A stretch of DNA of 64,000 bases, taken from contig CM071600.1 of the NCBI GenBank assembly GCA_036435485.1, positions 162,390,546 through 162,454,545 on the forward strand. The letters are read 5' to 3'. Every line of letters starts with the position of its first letter. The stretch's first letter is position 1. Below the pieces are notes generated by a model that made no database searches, was not told the origin of the DNA, and saw nothing but the letters and a program-made list of their open reading frames with translations. The position numbers and the translations under genes were made by a program. This document shows, piece after piece, positions 44,205-56,000 of the stretch. This DNA is from Saposhnikovia divaricata. Its lineage: Eukaryota; Streptophyta; Magnoliopsida; Apiales; Apiaceae.

Positions 44205-45310
44205 TGTTGGGACAATCAGATCTTGGCACTGCGAATTTTGATACACTAAATTAACGAGTACGAATAGAAAAGTCACCTTGTTAACGGTTGATTCCACGCT
44301 CTTCTATTGTATTCCCAAATTCCCTTGAGCGAAGTGTGGCCTTCGTCTTCTCAAGTTAACCTCTCTTCTTGCTCCTGGGTGGCTACAAAATTTTTTCGAC
44401 CAGCCCCCAGCAAGAAGAGAATAGGAATATATATAGGCTACAATAGGGATCATGGACAATTAGGTTGGGCCTTCTAATTACATCTTGAGCCTAGCCCAAT
44501 GTAATTAAATATTAATTCAATCCACTAAAGAATTAATATTTGCACTACCTTTCCTAATACCGTAATTTAATTAATTAATTCGGTTCCAATATTATTTGCT
44601 TATTAAATTCCCCATGTTTAAAATATCGCATGTCCATTAATTAAATAAATTACTGATAATTCATTTAATTAATATCTTTTATCCTTGATTATCCACTCAA
44701 CCTTTATTTAATTATGCCGGAATAAATCCACCTGCAGGGTTTCACATAATTAAATCTTTTGAGCTTTCAAGGGGACATCATTAACCCGAATATTATCAGG
44801 ACATGGATTCCTTCAATAAATAATATCCCACCATATATATTATTTCATCACCCAAAATATAATGAAATAAATCAAAAGAATTATTTCATATATAAATCAA
44901 AGCATGTAAATAATATATACCTGTCAATTATTATTTCCGGATTAAGAACCTAAGCATTAATAATAACATAGAATCTTAGTTCACCTTCTTAATCAGTATA
45001 AGGGAACAATTCTAAATTTGATCCTGTTCAATATACACAAAGTATACTAGTATTATTTATTAGTCAATATAAACTAATCTAAATAATACTACAGCCATTC
45101 CAGTGGATTGTCTAACTCCACCTGTGCTGTGAACCTTATTATATTATATAAACCGTATTTAATAATCTAATATTCTGTATCCCATTTGATACTAGATTAT
45201 TCACAATATATAATATTTAGACAACATGTAAACATTTAAATGATTCTCAATTAAACCGGCCAGAAATAAATGTAAATACTTCAAATAAATATTTTCAGTA
45301 TACACTAACA
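44205..45310 (-). repeat. 5' LTR of the young Copia element
   Basis: 1106 bp, same ends as the 3' LTR, with TATATATA on the minus strand at 44428-44435. TGGAT follows at 45311-45315. Confidence 0.95.
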
Positions 45311-45315
45311 TGGAT

Positions 45316-45524
45316 GTCAATTTAATTGATGATATAGTTGATCAAGAATTCATCAACCCTAATGATGCTCTTGATTTTTGTTTAAAACACTTTGGTCAAA
45401 ATTGGGATGATTCTGAATATACAAATGAGGTCAATGCAATGTTAGATTCCAGCATTCCTACAAATAACCAAGCATGTGAACCACCTCCTTTGCCACTTTT
45501 CGAAGCTAGTGAACCCGTTGAGTC
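45316..45524 (+). pseudogene. Athila-type linker between protease and reverse transcriptase
   Basis: Continuation of the interrupted Athila frame after the Copia insertion: VNLIDDIVDQEFINPNDALD, then FLKHFGQNW-like text and ACEPPPLPLFEASEPVE. This is the variable linker that precedes RT in the family. It is cut off by a second insertion at 45525 (CACTA end); no RT follows in the window. Confidence 0.75.
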
Positions 45525-45960
45525 CACTACGCCATAGATTGCTTATAGCAACCCCCAAACTGTGTTACCATAGACCCCTGTTTGAAGTTGCTATAGGCCA
45601 AAATTGGGCTATGGTAACACCTCAGCCGTGTTAGGTTCTCAGCAGTAACTACAGGCATCAAAGGTAACATCAAAAACAACCTATGGTAACATGGCAAATG
45701 CGGTTACTAAAGACCTCTATAGCAACATCTTAAACACTCTACATCAACATAGTTTGTGTGTTACAATAGATGTTACAATTTTGCACACATGTGGGGCCCA
45801 CATGTAGGACACACACGTGGATCCCACATGTGGGGCCCACATCTGGGTCCTACTTTTTGGGCCTACTGTGGGGCCCACCTGCTCAATGTGCAAGGCCTAT
45901 TGTAACACACTTTGTACCTATTATAACACCAAAAGTGTAACAAAATAAAAATGTATTGCC
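45525..45960 (+). mobile_element. CACTA transposon terminus and subterminal repeats
   Basis: The insertion begins CACTACGCCATAG, a CACTA-type end. It continues with many short direct and inverted motifs (GTTGCTATAGG, TGTTACCATAG, GCTATGGTAACA) and then copies of CACATGTGGGGCCCAC (about 45788-45880). Dense motif arrays near the terminus are the binding region for CACTA transposase. The other end and its 3-bp target duplication (GTC expected) are not in the window. Confidence 0.75.
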
Positions 45961-47944
45961 AGAATATTGAATTTCCCATTCAAACAAACAATTCACGTCC
46001 CAATTTAATTTACCAACATTTATCTAACGAATGGACAATAACATTTATCTAACGAATTTATACTAACTTTACAATTCTACCGATATAATAAAAAAATAAA
46101 AATCAGCTTCCATGTGTGTGAAGTCTTTGATCCATCTTTTAGTTACATCGTCTCCGGGATGCTATAGGTATAGGCGTATAGGATGCTGAAAATCTGCATG
46201 ACCTTGTCTTTGGCCTTCTTGGTGCACTATTTGTATTAGCTACAAGTCATCAAAAAAATTAAAAAGTTGATATCTCTTTCTCGTTTGATCAACCATCCTT
46301 TTCTAGAGAACTGCGGTTGCGAATCTCCTTTAAACCTGAAATTACAAAAAGTAGAAGTCATTTCCTAAGTAATCACAAAGCAACAAAAAAAGATAACTCT
46401 TTATATTATTAGTAAGAACCTATAAACTTATAGTGATCCAAAAACTGCATTTCCAAGAAAAAAACCCATTGATAAAAAACAATGATCAAAAGCATAACCA
46501 TTTAAAGAATTTCTTTTGGAGTCCCATATGCAATGCAAAGTGTGATTAATAATGACAATTGGTTAGGTTCCCCTCTCGGACCCACACCATCCATTAAACT
46601 TTAGTTATAGCCAGACTGCTCATTTTCTGTAATCTGTGCACATGATACTTAAGATTTAATACTAATAACAATTAACAACATCACTTGCATGTCCCCAAAT
46701 TTACATATAATAGTCTAGTATATGCTTCATGCACCTTCTTTCATCATCAGCATCCATTGCAAAGATAAGAACAAATTGCCACAGCTTTGGACCATCCGAA
46801 TTAAAGTCACCTCCCACACAGGGAGTCACAGTAGGGTACTCTTGCATACTACAATGAAGCTACTAGAAAGGTTCTTAATGTTGTACTTTTTTCTCATGCA
46901 TGGATTTTTGTTATATTATATTTGTAATATATATAAATATCTTATGACATGATTGACATGTTCCTTTGTGCATTTCACAAACATCTATTTTTTGTTTTTG
47001 CGTGGTTGCTTTTATCTAGTACTTAACATATTCTTCCACTGATAATAACTTGGTTGTCTTTCCGTTTGTCTTTCCTTCAGTAGCCAATACACTGTATTGT
47101 CCTAGCATGTTAATATTTTTTGGCGATGCTACTTCCTGCAGTTATGGTAGAGTTGATGAATTGGTATACTTTGCTAATCTGAAGGAGCAGTACGAGATTG
47201 TAATTCACCATTATATTCAGGTTATTTACTGTACTATATATAGGCTTATGCAATTTGTTAGCAGGTTGTGATATGTAAATAATGTATAGGCTGCTCAGTG
47301 ATCATTGAATTTAGGACTTGGCCAGAATTCGCAAGTGGTAAGTGATTTAAAGCAATGAGGTGGTTGGGATGACATGCAATATATTAGCCATATTTCTTTT
47401 TTCTTCTCTTCTATTAATTTTGACAGATACAATGGATTGTGGTTTAGATGTAGCAGATCCATTTGACATTTCTAGGGCATCCTAACAAAGCATCAAAGAA
47501 AACTTGATTCTTTTAACATACTACTGATGCTTGTATATTATTAGAATTAGCTATTTAGCTATGTGCATGTGTATATGCAATTGTGCATACATATAAATAG
47601 TTTGTTAATGACGGGGAAATGTTAATGCCACCTTTGAAGTTTTCTTTGTGGAACTGATTCGACTTGGCTTACTGAATAATTGAAGAACTAACAAAGCCTA
47701 TCGTACACATATTATGGATTGTGCTTGTGTTGGAATATTACTTCTCTACCATTTGAATAAAAGAACCGGATTCCTTTTCGCCAAATAATCAAATTTGAAA
47801 CAACAAGTGAATCATAAGATGTTTTAGCTAACTCTTTATATTAGCAAGAACCTATAAACTTACAGTGAAAGGGCGGAATGACATGCTAAAAAACAGTATA
47901 GCTGACTATATACCTGTTGAAGATGCCAGGCCTGAAAGGCTGCC
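45961..47944. mobile_element. Interior of the CACTA element with gene scraps
   Basis: AT-rich DNA with scattered exon-like pieces. Besides the VPS18 exon on the plus strand there is, on the minus strand, an open piece after a good acceptor (TTTTTGTAATTTCAG at about 46336-46350) reading down to 46250. Another minus-strand exon ends with a GTATATAG donor near 47913 and continues across the Ty3 insertion at 63665 onwards. I cannot name the minus-strand pieces. No transposase domain is recognised. Confidence 0.5.
47140..47220 (+). pseudogene. VPS18: Single exon of VPS18 (captured gene fragment)
   Basis: Between a good acceptor (CTACTTCCTGCAG) and a donor (TATATTCAG|GTTATTT) the plus strand encodes YGRVDELVYFANLKEQYEIV and then IHHYIQ. 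This matches the conserved region of plant VPS18, a subunit of the HOPS/CORVET vacuolar tethering complexes. Flanking VPS18 exons are not found within the surrounding ~2 kb. An isolated exon inside a CACTA element is best read as a captured fragment with no function of its own. Confidence 0.75.
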
Positions 47945-49299
47945 TGTAACACCCCCAGATCCGGGGTCCGGGATCCAGTGGTTACGGTTTCCAATTCTGT
48001 CCACAACAATTGAACTTTCCTTAACATAAAATAAATTACGTCTCTATAACCCAACACAACAATATAAAACACACCCGTTATAGTCCCAGAGATGAAATCA
48101 GAGTAACAATCAAATTTTTATTAATCACATTATGAGTTCTTACAATCCAAAAGAATTTCAATATAAATACATACTCTTTGCCATCCATTTACATAAGTCA
48201 TACTAGACCATATTCTTGGTACTGAAAGAATAAATATACCCTACCAATAGCTTCTTCTTCAGCTCTGGTAGTCTCATCGTCCTCGCCCGCGTCGAGTGCG
48301 CCTTGTGCGAGTCATCTGGTCTAGCTGTTGTTGTGATATAATAATAAAGCAAGGGTGAGCAATAGCCCACCAACAATAATATATAACTGAACGATAATGT
48401 ATAACAGTTCAAAAGTATCTTTCAAACCATATGCCATGCACTTACGGAAATGATGCCAGTATAATATGAACGATGAAGTTACAAGGTAACTTAAAGTATT
48501 TGTTTGTAGAAATATCTGCTACATCAAAGTAAGCGAGATATTCTTATTGTTATTAAGAAGAGGAACTTGCAAGAAAAGGTTGCAATTCCAGTTATGACCC
48601 TTTTCCAACTCTGCCAACAGTAATCGTGTTGCAGGAAATAAATAAATTTGGATGATGAACCAATGATGGAGTATTCACCGCGCCCGTTGTTCCAATCTTG
48701 ATGATCAGTCGAGATCGTACAGCTCAATTTAGATTTACTACCGGTAGAAGGAAGAACTGACGGCTTTACTTGTATACCGCCTTACTAGCTCTCCCCGGCC
48801 AACGGTTGGGCCAAAGGGGATGGACCGGCGCTACTCGGCCTCTTACACGACTCCTAGTTCAAATAGAATTCATGATTCTGAATGTAACGTTCGTCCCCCT
48901 TTCCCCAAGTATAATACTTGTTGATAAGACTCCACAAAGTAGTCGTATCTAGTTGGAAAGGAAAATTTACCAATAACTCCCAAGCTATTACTTGGTAACG
49001 GATATCAACTTGTTCCAGTAATCTTACCCCTCGAAAGATGAGAAGGTAAGCAACGACTTAATAAGTCAACAGCACCCGAGTTGCGGGTGAAGGGAATACT
49101 TTATGACCGGGAAGTCGACAAGATAAATAACATTTTCCAAGTAAGGTTCCCTTATTATTAAGGGGATAGACTCAAAGAAGAATGATGTCTGAGAACCTTT
49201 CTTGATATAAGATTAATAATAATATGACTCCGAGATATTTTCTGTAATAATCGAAGAAGATAAACCTTATCGAGGTTATTCTAAGTATGGAATAAATAT

Positions 49300-49990
49300 C
49301 CAGAGAATATTTATTGAATTAAAATATTTTACAGATTATTTAGGAATAAGAAAGAATATCTTTAATCAGAGTATTTCCCAAATAATTCTTGAAGAAATAT
49401 CGAGAGAATATTTATTGCATAATTAAATAATCAAATGAATATTCAAAATAATATTCATTACTTAATAAGTCCTGAAAGAAATATTTAAAATATTTAAAAT
49501 AATATTCGATGATTAAATAGAACCCTGGATGAATATTCAAAATAATATTCATAATTAATTAGGAATTTAAATGAATATTGATAAAGTAATATTCATTTAA
49601 TGAATAATATTCTAAATGAATATCAAGTAATATTCATTTAATAATCCAAGCTTTAAAGGAATATTCGATATAATATTCGATAAATAAATCAAGCTTCAGA
49701 TGAATATTGAAGATAATATTCATCAAGTACTTCATATCTTAAATGAATTTTCAAAAGTAATATTTATTTATTAAAATAATATTCTAAATGAATGTCCAAA
49801 TAATATTCATTTAGTAGTCTCATCTTTAGAAGAGTATTCGAAATAATAATCGATAATCAATTCGACTCTGAATGAATATTGAGAAATATTATTCGTTGAA
49901 TAGTTACGTTCAAATAATTATTTGAAGTAAGGATCGTTAAAATAATTAGTCTCGAATGAATATTCAAATAATATTCGTCGCCCAAATAAT
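49300..49990. repeat. AATATTC fold-back array inside the LTR
   Basis: Many copies of GAATATTC-like arms (ATGAATATTCAAAATAATATTCAT and variants) follow one another at about 40-50-bp steps. Each can pair with itself. The same array is at about 59880-60570 in the other LTR. Confidence 0.85.
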
Positions 49991-52748
49991 AGAAAATATT
50001 TACCTAAATATTTTCCTCCGAGGTAATCTCGATATATCAAGGAATATGGACTCCCGGTCTATATTTGATTAATAACATGTATACGCCCTTCTATGAGGGT
50101 CTTACAATAACCGGCTTATAACTGATATATAACTATCTAGCTTATAAGCCAACAATAACATTCAGGGAACAAGTATATCAATTCAACTTGAAAGTAGGCA
50201 TGCATGCAATGGCATATGTATATCAGCAATCATATATACATATATTTATTCAATCACAACAACAGCCTAAAAGAAGGGAATTGAAACTTGCCTGGTAGTC
50301 GAGTACGGTAAGGGGTGGTGGTAGCGGGTCCCGGTTCAGCTTGGTGATCTATAAATAGCCAAGGCATTCGGGATTAATCACTTAACATATTAAAAGTTAA
50401 GTTATACTTAATTCGAAACACGTTCTCGAGTTATCTCGTTATACCCCTTTTAGTGGATTACTTTTATCACTGATCCGACCCGACATTCGTTCGTTAATAC
50501 GACATGTCATTGTACTTATACTTGGGACATACTTAAGTCATATGAGTTCTAAAGTCGATCGTTACGAACCAATACTATACTCCGAGTTTTATCGCCCGTT
50601 TTCTAAGTGTTTTACCGAAGTTATAAAAGAGTCGTCTTTTAGGGGTTCGTTCGCGTTTAACCTCGACTCGAACATTTTAATAAATCGAAAAATGACCCTT
50701 TTGACATACGGTTTTCTTTCACACCTTCCTTTTTACCTCTAGTATTTATTTACCAAGATTCGCCATGACGTTACATAGTTTACGAGGGTTCAATTACAGT
50801 TACGAACTTTCGTTTACGGATTCGAACTACTTTTAGTAATTTAGTCATAAATCCTAAACCGTAAGTCCGTTTCACGTGATCTTTATATCAAAACGAAGCT
50901 TAGAACATTACCTATCCTATCATGGCAGATAAGGTCTCTGGACAGTAGGGGTTCGACATGGAAAATGGCATACAAAACATGGTATTGTAAAATCGGGCAT
51001 TATAACGGCTGTAAATCGAATATCTACCAATTTCGAATATTCCCATAAACATAGTATCCAACCCAAACAACATATACATGACTTATATACATGAACTGAG
51101 GCCAAGCAATGCCTTTCCGTTCATCTAGCTATTTACATCATTAATCCAAAATCCATACATAATCATGCTTATAATCTTAACATAACCATAACTAAGTTAT
51201 AACTATCATAAACATGCTTAAATCTCAAACAAGGGTTAGGGTTTCAAGAGATTTATACCTTCCTTGGAGTGTGTAAAGACCTTGCTAAGCTTTGCATAGT
51301 CCTTGTATACCCATAACCAAGCTTAGATCATCCTAGAAATCAAGAAAATCAAGAGTTGTTCTTGAAAATCACTATTCACCCTAGTCTTTGATGATTTCTT
51401 TGAAAATGGAAACAAGAGAGTTTGGCTTTGAAATTTTTAGGGGATCACTTTTAGGAAATGAAAGACTCACCATAATTTTTACAAGATCAAGAGATGGTGG
51501 GAAGAGGGGTTTTGATTTTGGAATTAAGGGTATGGCCGAATGGAATTTTCAAGGGGGGGAGAGTTGCTTGGTTTATTTTGTTTTAATCTCATCCATTCTC
51601 ATCTATTATCAAGATAATATCTTGTATAAATTCACTTTATTAAAGTGATGAGGTGTTGGATGAGGAAATACCATGACAAGTGTTGAAAATGTGGTGGTTT
51701 TAGCCTAACTACATGGTTGCCTTGCTAAGTACTTAGTTGCATTCTCTAGGGTGCTAGTTCCTTGATTCTAGTTTGGTTACTAGATATTTTATACTAGTAG
51801 CTTGCACAAGACTCTTGCTTCCTCTGCTTGTTTCTGTGTCCGGTTATTGCCCTTTTCGATTGATCGTTCGTAGGAATATTTCACGGATTTCTAATTAGGG
51901 TTTACCGGGAATCCTTTTTAATATTAATACTTTCATTCTCCATCTTTCATTCTAACTTTCCAATTTATATTCCTTAAATCCATTCGTTAAATACTTAAGG
52001 CTATCAGTGTCCAGGGAACTCTCGGAGAAAATAAAAGTGCGGTTTTTCAGAATCCGACAGCTTTTACATACACTTATTTTCCCCCTGGATCACTAATACG
52101 AACTCGGAAATCCGTTCCGAATGCTTCTATATAGTGTCGTCTCATATTATTATATACTCCCACCAAAACACTATTCATTCTGTATTCTTTACTTGTTCTC
52201 TTAGGGTGGTACAATTGTCCGTATTCTCTTTCGATCGTTCCTTATCCTTTTTACGGAACTACTGGATTAATCGTTACTGATCTGGATGACATGAGAATAT
52301 TCTCCTGCTTGAAATTGCCATATCTTATTCCCTTAGAAGATAGATTATTCTTACCTATGTTGTTACCCTTTAGCATTCTTCAAGACATAGAAATAATAAA
52401 GTCGAATTCCATTCACTCTTTCCAAATATCAATTATTACATTGAAGCCATAACCACTCCTCAGTGGTTTCCTACCTTCATTCTTAAATCAAATATAATAA
52501 CATCCCAAAATATCAAACCCTCAAAGTTAATATCTCAATTCTTGGATTATAATAATATTTAATCCACTGTCCGGTCAAATATTATACCGAAAAGAATTTG
52601 GAATTTCTGAATTCCTATCGTCTCTGCATTCACTTATTTCCTCCGCGTATTACTAATATGACTTCGAAACATCCATATCACGTCCCGTACATAGGGTGGA
52701 GTGAAAAGTTTTCCAACTTACAAAATCACTATTCATCCACCAAATTAC

Positions 52749-52818
52749 TATGCACGTACAGGAAACACTATGCACGTACGGGAAATACTATGCACGTATG
52801 GGAAACACTATGCACGTA
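52749..52818. repeat. 20-bp tandem repeat, four copies
   Basis: TATGCACGTA starts at 52749, 52769, 52789 and 52809, each followed by (C/T)(A/G)GGAAA(C/T)AC. The same four copies lie at 63331-63400 in the other LTR. Confidence 0.9.
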
Positions 52819-53082
52819 CTCATTTCCCTTCAAGGATCCATTAGCTCCTTCCTGGATGGTAGATTATTCTTATCTAGGTCCTCAACCATCGAATTACTCT
52901 ATTCTGACAATATACCAATGCATCAGGATCATTGTCCAAAGCAATATCCATTCATTACAATCATTGTTCTTTGAAACCACCATTCATTAGAGCTGGTGAC
53001 CTTGTTGTCGGAATCATTGTTCCTCATTTTATCATTACTTAATAAAAAGTTTTAATTATATCCAAAATTTGGGGTTCTTACA

Positions 53083-53095
53083 GTCTCCCCTCCTT
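53083..53095 (-). promoter_or_regulatory. Polypurine tract of the Tekay-like element
   Basis: On the minus strand AAGGAGGGGAGAC abuts the LTR, preceded by GGGACGGAATCCTTTT, the usual Tekay-like 3' context. Confidence 0.88.
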
Positions 53096-56000
53096 AAAAG
53101 GATTCCGTCCCGGAATCAGGTAGGAAGCAAAGAGTCGTTTGCCTGCCGTTCACTCTTTAGCTTCCCGGTCAATTCTTAGTCGTTCTACCCTTCCTCAGCA
53201 CATCTTCTAGTGCTACAATTCATACTTTATCCTTTTTCCATCAACGTTGCTACTTTTCGTACAACTCACTATCCGGGTTATACTCTTACTCAGTCTTATC
53301 CTTATTGATACCTGCAGTAACATTGGTATCACTATCACCCTACGATTCGGAGGTAACCTCGCTCGTACTGTGCATTTCCTGATCGCTTTAATCTTCGCAA
53401 TCTCGATCAATATAGAGAAGTGGAAAGATTTATTGGAAGATCACTATGATCAATTGAACATTTGTTATATTGCATAGTTAGTACAGAAGGGGGCCAGCCT
53501 TTAGTACTTGACAAGCAATTAAACAAGTCATGGCATTCCACTTAGACTTCTATCACATAGACAGATAGTCACGTAGCAGTACCTCCCCTCCTAAAAGGGT
53601 TGTTCTTCTCAATTCATAAAGAAGATGAATAAGAGAGAAGAAGAGAAAAGAGTTCTAAAGGATTATAGAAAGCTTTCATGATTGTAGAATATCATACTCA
53701 GAATTTACCTCTGAACTATAGAGGTTTATCAAAGAAGAAATTAATCATAATTATATCCAATACTATTTGATCGCAATCTCACGTGTCAACATATCTTGCT
53801 GCTTTGTCCATTATTCTATGGACAAATACTCTTGTTCAATCTTAGCGATACTCACATTCGGGAAATCCTTCAACCTTTCAGGTTAAATCTTGGATTTCTC
53901 ACTTGACATCATTATTACTGACATCCCATATCATGTTACTAGCTTTTTCATAACTATAATATTGACACTATCAGGTTGTCATCCTGAGAATTCATTAGAA
54001 AACCCATTCATAACATTCCTTGCTTCTCATTCCATAGTTGCTTCCCCAGCCTTTTCTTTATCAATCACATCCTTCTTATTAGCTGATTCTTACTCATTTC
54101 TATTATTTACTTTCACCTTCACCTCTTTATTGAGACACCTTTTTGCACTTGGTACCTCCTTATCGGTATTCCGTCTCATTTATTCTATAACCATCACGTT
54201 ATTTCAATTTAAACTTTCCGAAATGAATCTGGCCCGATTCCTTTAACTTAGATTCATATAATCTACTTCTGCCAACCTTGTTTCTCATTACTTGTTCTTT
54301 TCTATCCGTGGTTTTCCACAGGTTGTCTTTCGTAAGTCAGACCAGGTCGTATATCTACATGCTCGTACTCCTATCATCTATTGAACATCTGCATTTTACT
54401 TGCGTAGCCTGGCCACATGAAAACCCGTTATGACCGTGCTATAATTTTGGGGGTAAGGCTGGCTCGAATACCGCCGTCCGAACACTTTAAACTCTCAAGT
54501 GGCCCAATAAGTCTTGGGCTCAACCGCCCTTCCCTCCAAGTCTCATTAATTCTTTCTACGGGAATACGTTTAGCATCACGAATTATCAACCTCATATTCT
54601 CTATCTTGTTTGTGCAGAAGTTCACTAACACAAACTTGCTTGTCATTCATCAACATGCCATTTAGCTTATCAATAGCAGCACTTTCTTTATCTTTACGTT
54701 GTCATCTCCTTTCTTAGAAGAATCACCATCGCTTGTTGTTTACGTAGTGCGTTAATAGCTAACCCTACGGGTTTCAAATCCCTTAGGGAGACAAATTAAT
54801 CATTATTCCTTATCCATAAGGAACACTTCCTGAACTTGATGTAGATATAACGTGAAGCAGATAGAATTGCAGAAGAGTTTCAAGCATCGCAGCTAGGTCC
54901 GGTTGATGAAACTATCACTTATGCATCTTCCATAAAAGACTGGAAACTTAACGGTTTACTTCATCAATTTTGTACCATGGTCCTGGTTTGCCTCAAAACG
55001 GGACCTTCTAAGGTACGTAATATGCTTAAGACTCCATCAGGAATCGAATCTTTACTTAAACTATTATTACTGTTAATTCTTGCACAGTCATCAGAAGGAA
55101 TGTAAATTCCTCCATTCCGATATGACCTTCAAGGTCCTTCCAAATATCATCCTGTTTCTTCGGTATGAACATTTGTAATTATTCCTTTATACTTAGATTG
55201 TCGGCCACCTCATTGGCCTTTCTTGATGATAATGATTTCTTGTAACCCATGTTTTCTGGGTACATTCCAGCTCAAGTTTTTCTACCTCATTCCCATCACT
55301 GTTGGGTTAAAGCATCCTCCCTTAAGCTCTGCTGAAGGAGAAAATATAACTATCAGTCATTTCCATAAGTCATTGCTTCCACCTACCCATGGGAACTTTA
55401 TCACGTTTATTCCCAATCCTACTTAGGATACTTCTTTTCTTAGTTCTTTCTTTATCTTAGGATAATCTCAACCTTTATAGGTTCAACCCCTACTTCCTCA
55501 GGGTTTCATACATGCCTCATCTGGCATTATTGTTACGATGTCATACATTCCTTACCCAACTTCCATTTTTAAAGTTCGGAATATTACCCTTTTTCCTTGT
55601 AAGGTTTCGTAGGCCATCCTTATCATTCCTCCGGTATTTTCTGGGTACCGGGTATATCAAAATGTCATTGATCAATACTCTAATAATTCTATCTATGTTC
55701 TTTCCAGAACTCTTTTTAATAATCCTTACCGGTCATTGTTGCCTTAGCAAGTCCAGCTCATATCATCTGAAGTCATAATGTCATTATTAGGGTTAATGCC
55801 ACCCCTTGTGCATTCCCCAGGGTTTGTCTTAATTTATGGATATCCTATCCTTAATTCAACTGCCAAGGAATTCTTGCATCTTATAATTGGCAATCAGATC
55901 ATGTATCCTTAATAAAGGTCTCTTTTCAATCATTCTCATTTGATAATCGATCGGTGGTTTAATGCCACCCTTTTCTTTCAGATAGTTGTCAGCCTATTTG

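Larger units (their letters stand above)
37382..45310 (-). mobile_element. Very young, nearly intact Copia element
   Basis: A complete 7929-bp element with two 1106-bp LTRs, target duplication TGGAT (37377-37381 and 45311-45315), initiator-tRNA primer site, 1.7-kb leader, one long gag-pol frame and a polypurine tract. The LTRs show only two differences by eye (around 38073 and 38098 against 44896 and 44921), so insertion is very recent. It lies inside the Athila-type element in the opposite orientation; across the insertion the host frame reads continuously from QPMD into VNLIDDIVDQEF. One frameshift at the start of gag is the only clear defect. Confidence 0.96.
47945..53082 (-). repeat. 3' LTR of the Tekay-like element
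   Basis: On the plus strand it runs from TGTAACACCCCCAGATCC to GGGGTTCTTACA. It contains the shared motif TTTACTACCGGTAGAAGGA (48734-48752), a long array of AATATTC-type fold-backs (about 49300-49990) and a 20-bp tandem repeat with TATGCACGTA (52749-52818). Open frames here (for example 51388-51648 and 52598-52990) recur in the other LTR only because the LTR is duplicated. Confidence 0.95.

Noticed and set aside
51388..52990. Plus-strand frames of 86 and 130 codons found twice, in both long LTRs
   Set aside because: Repetition reflects the LTR duplication, not selection; they show no domain and lie antisense to the element.
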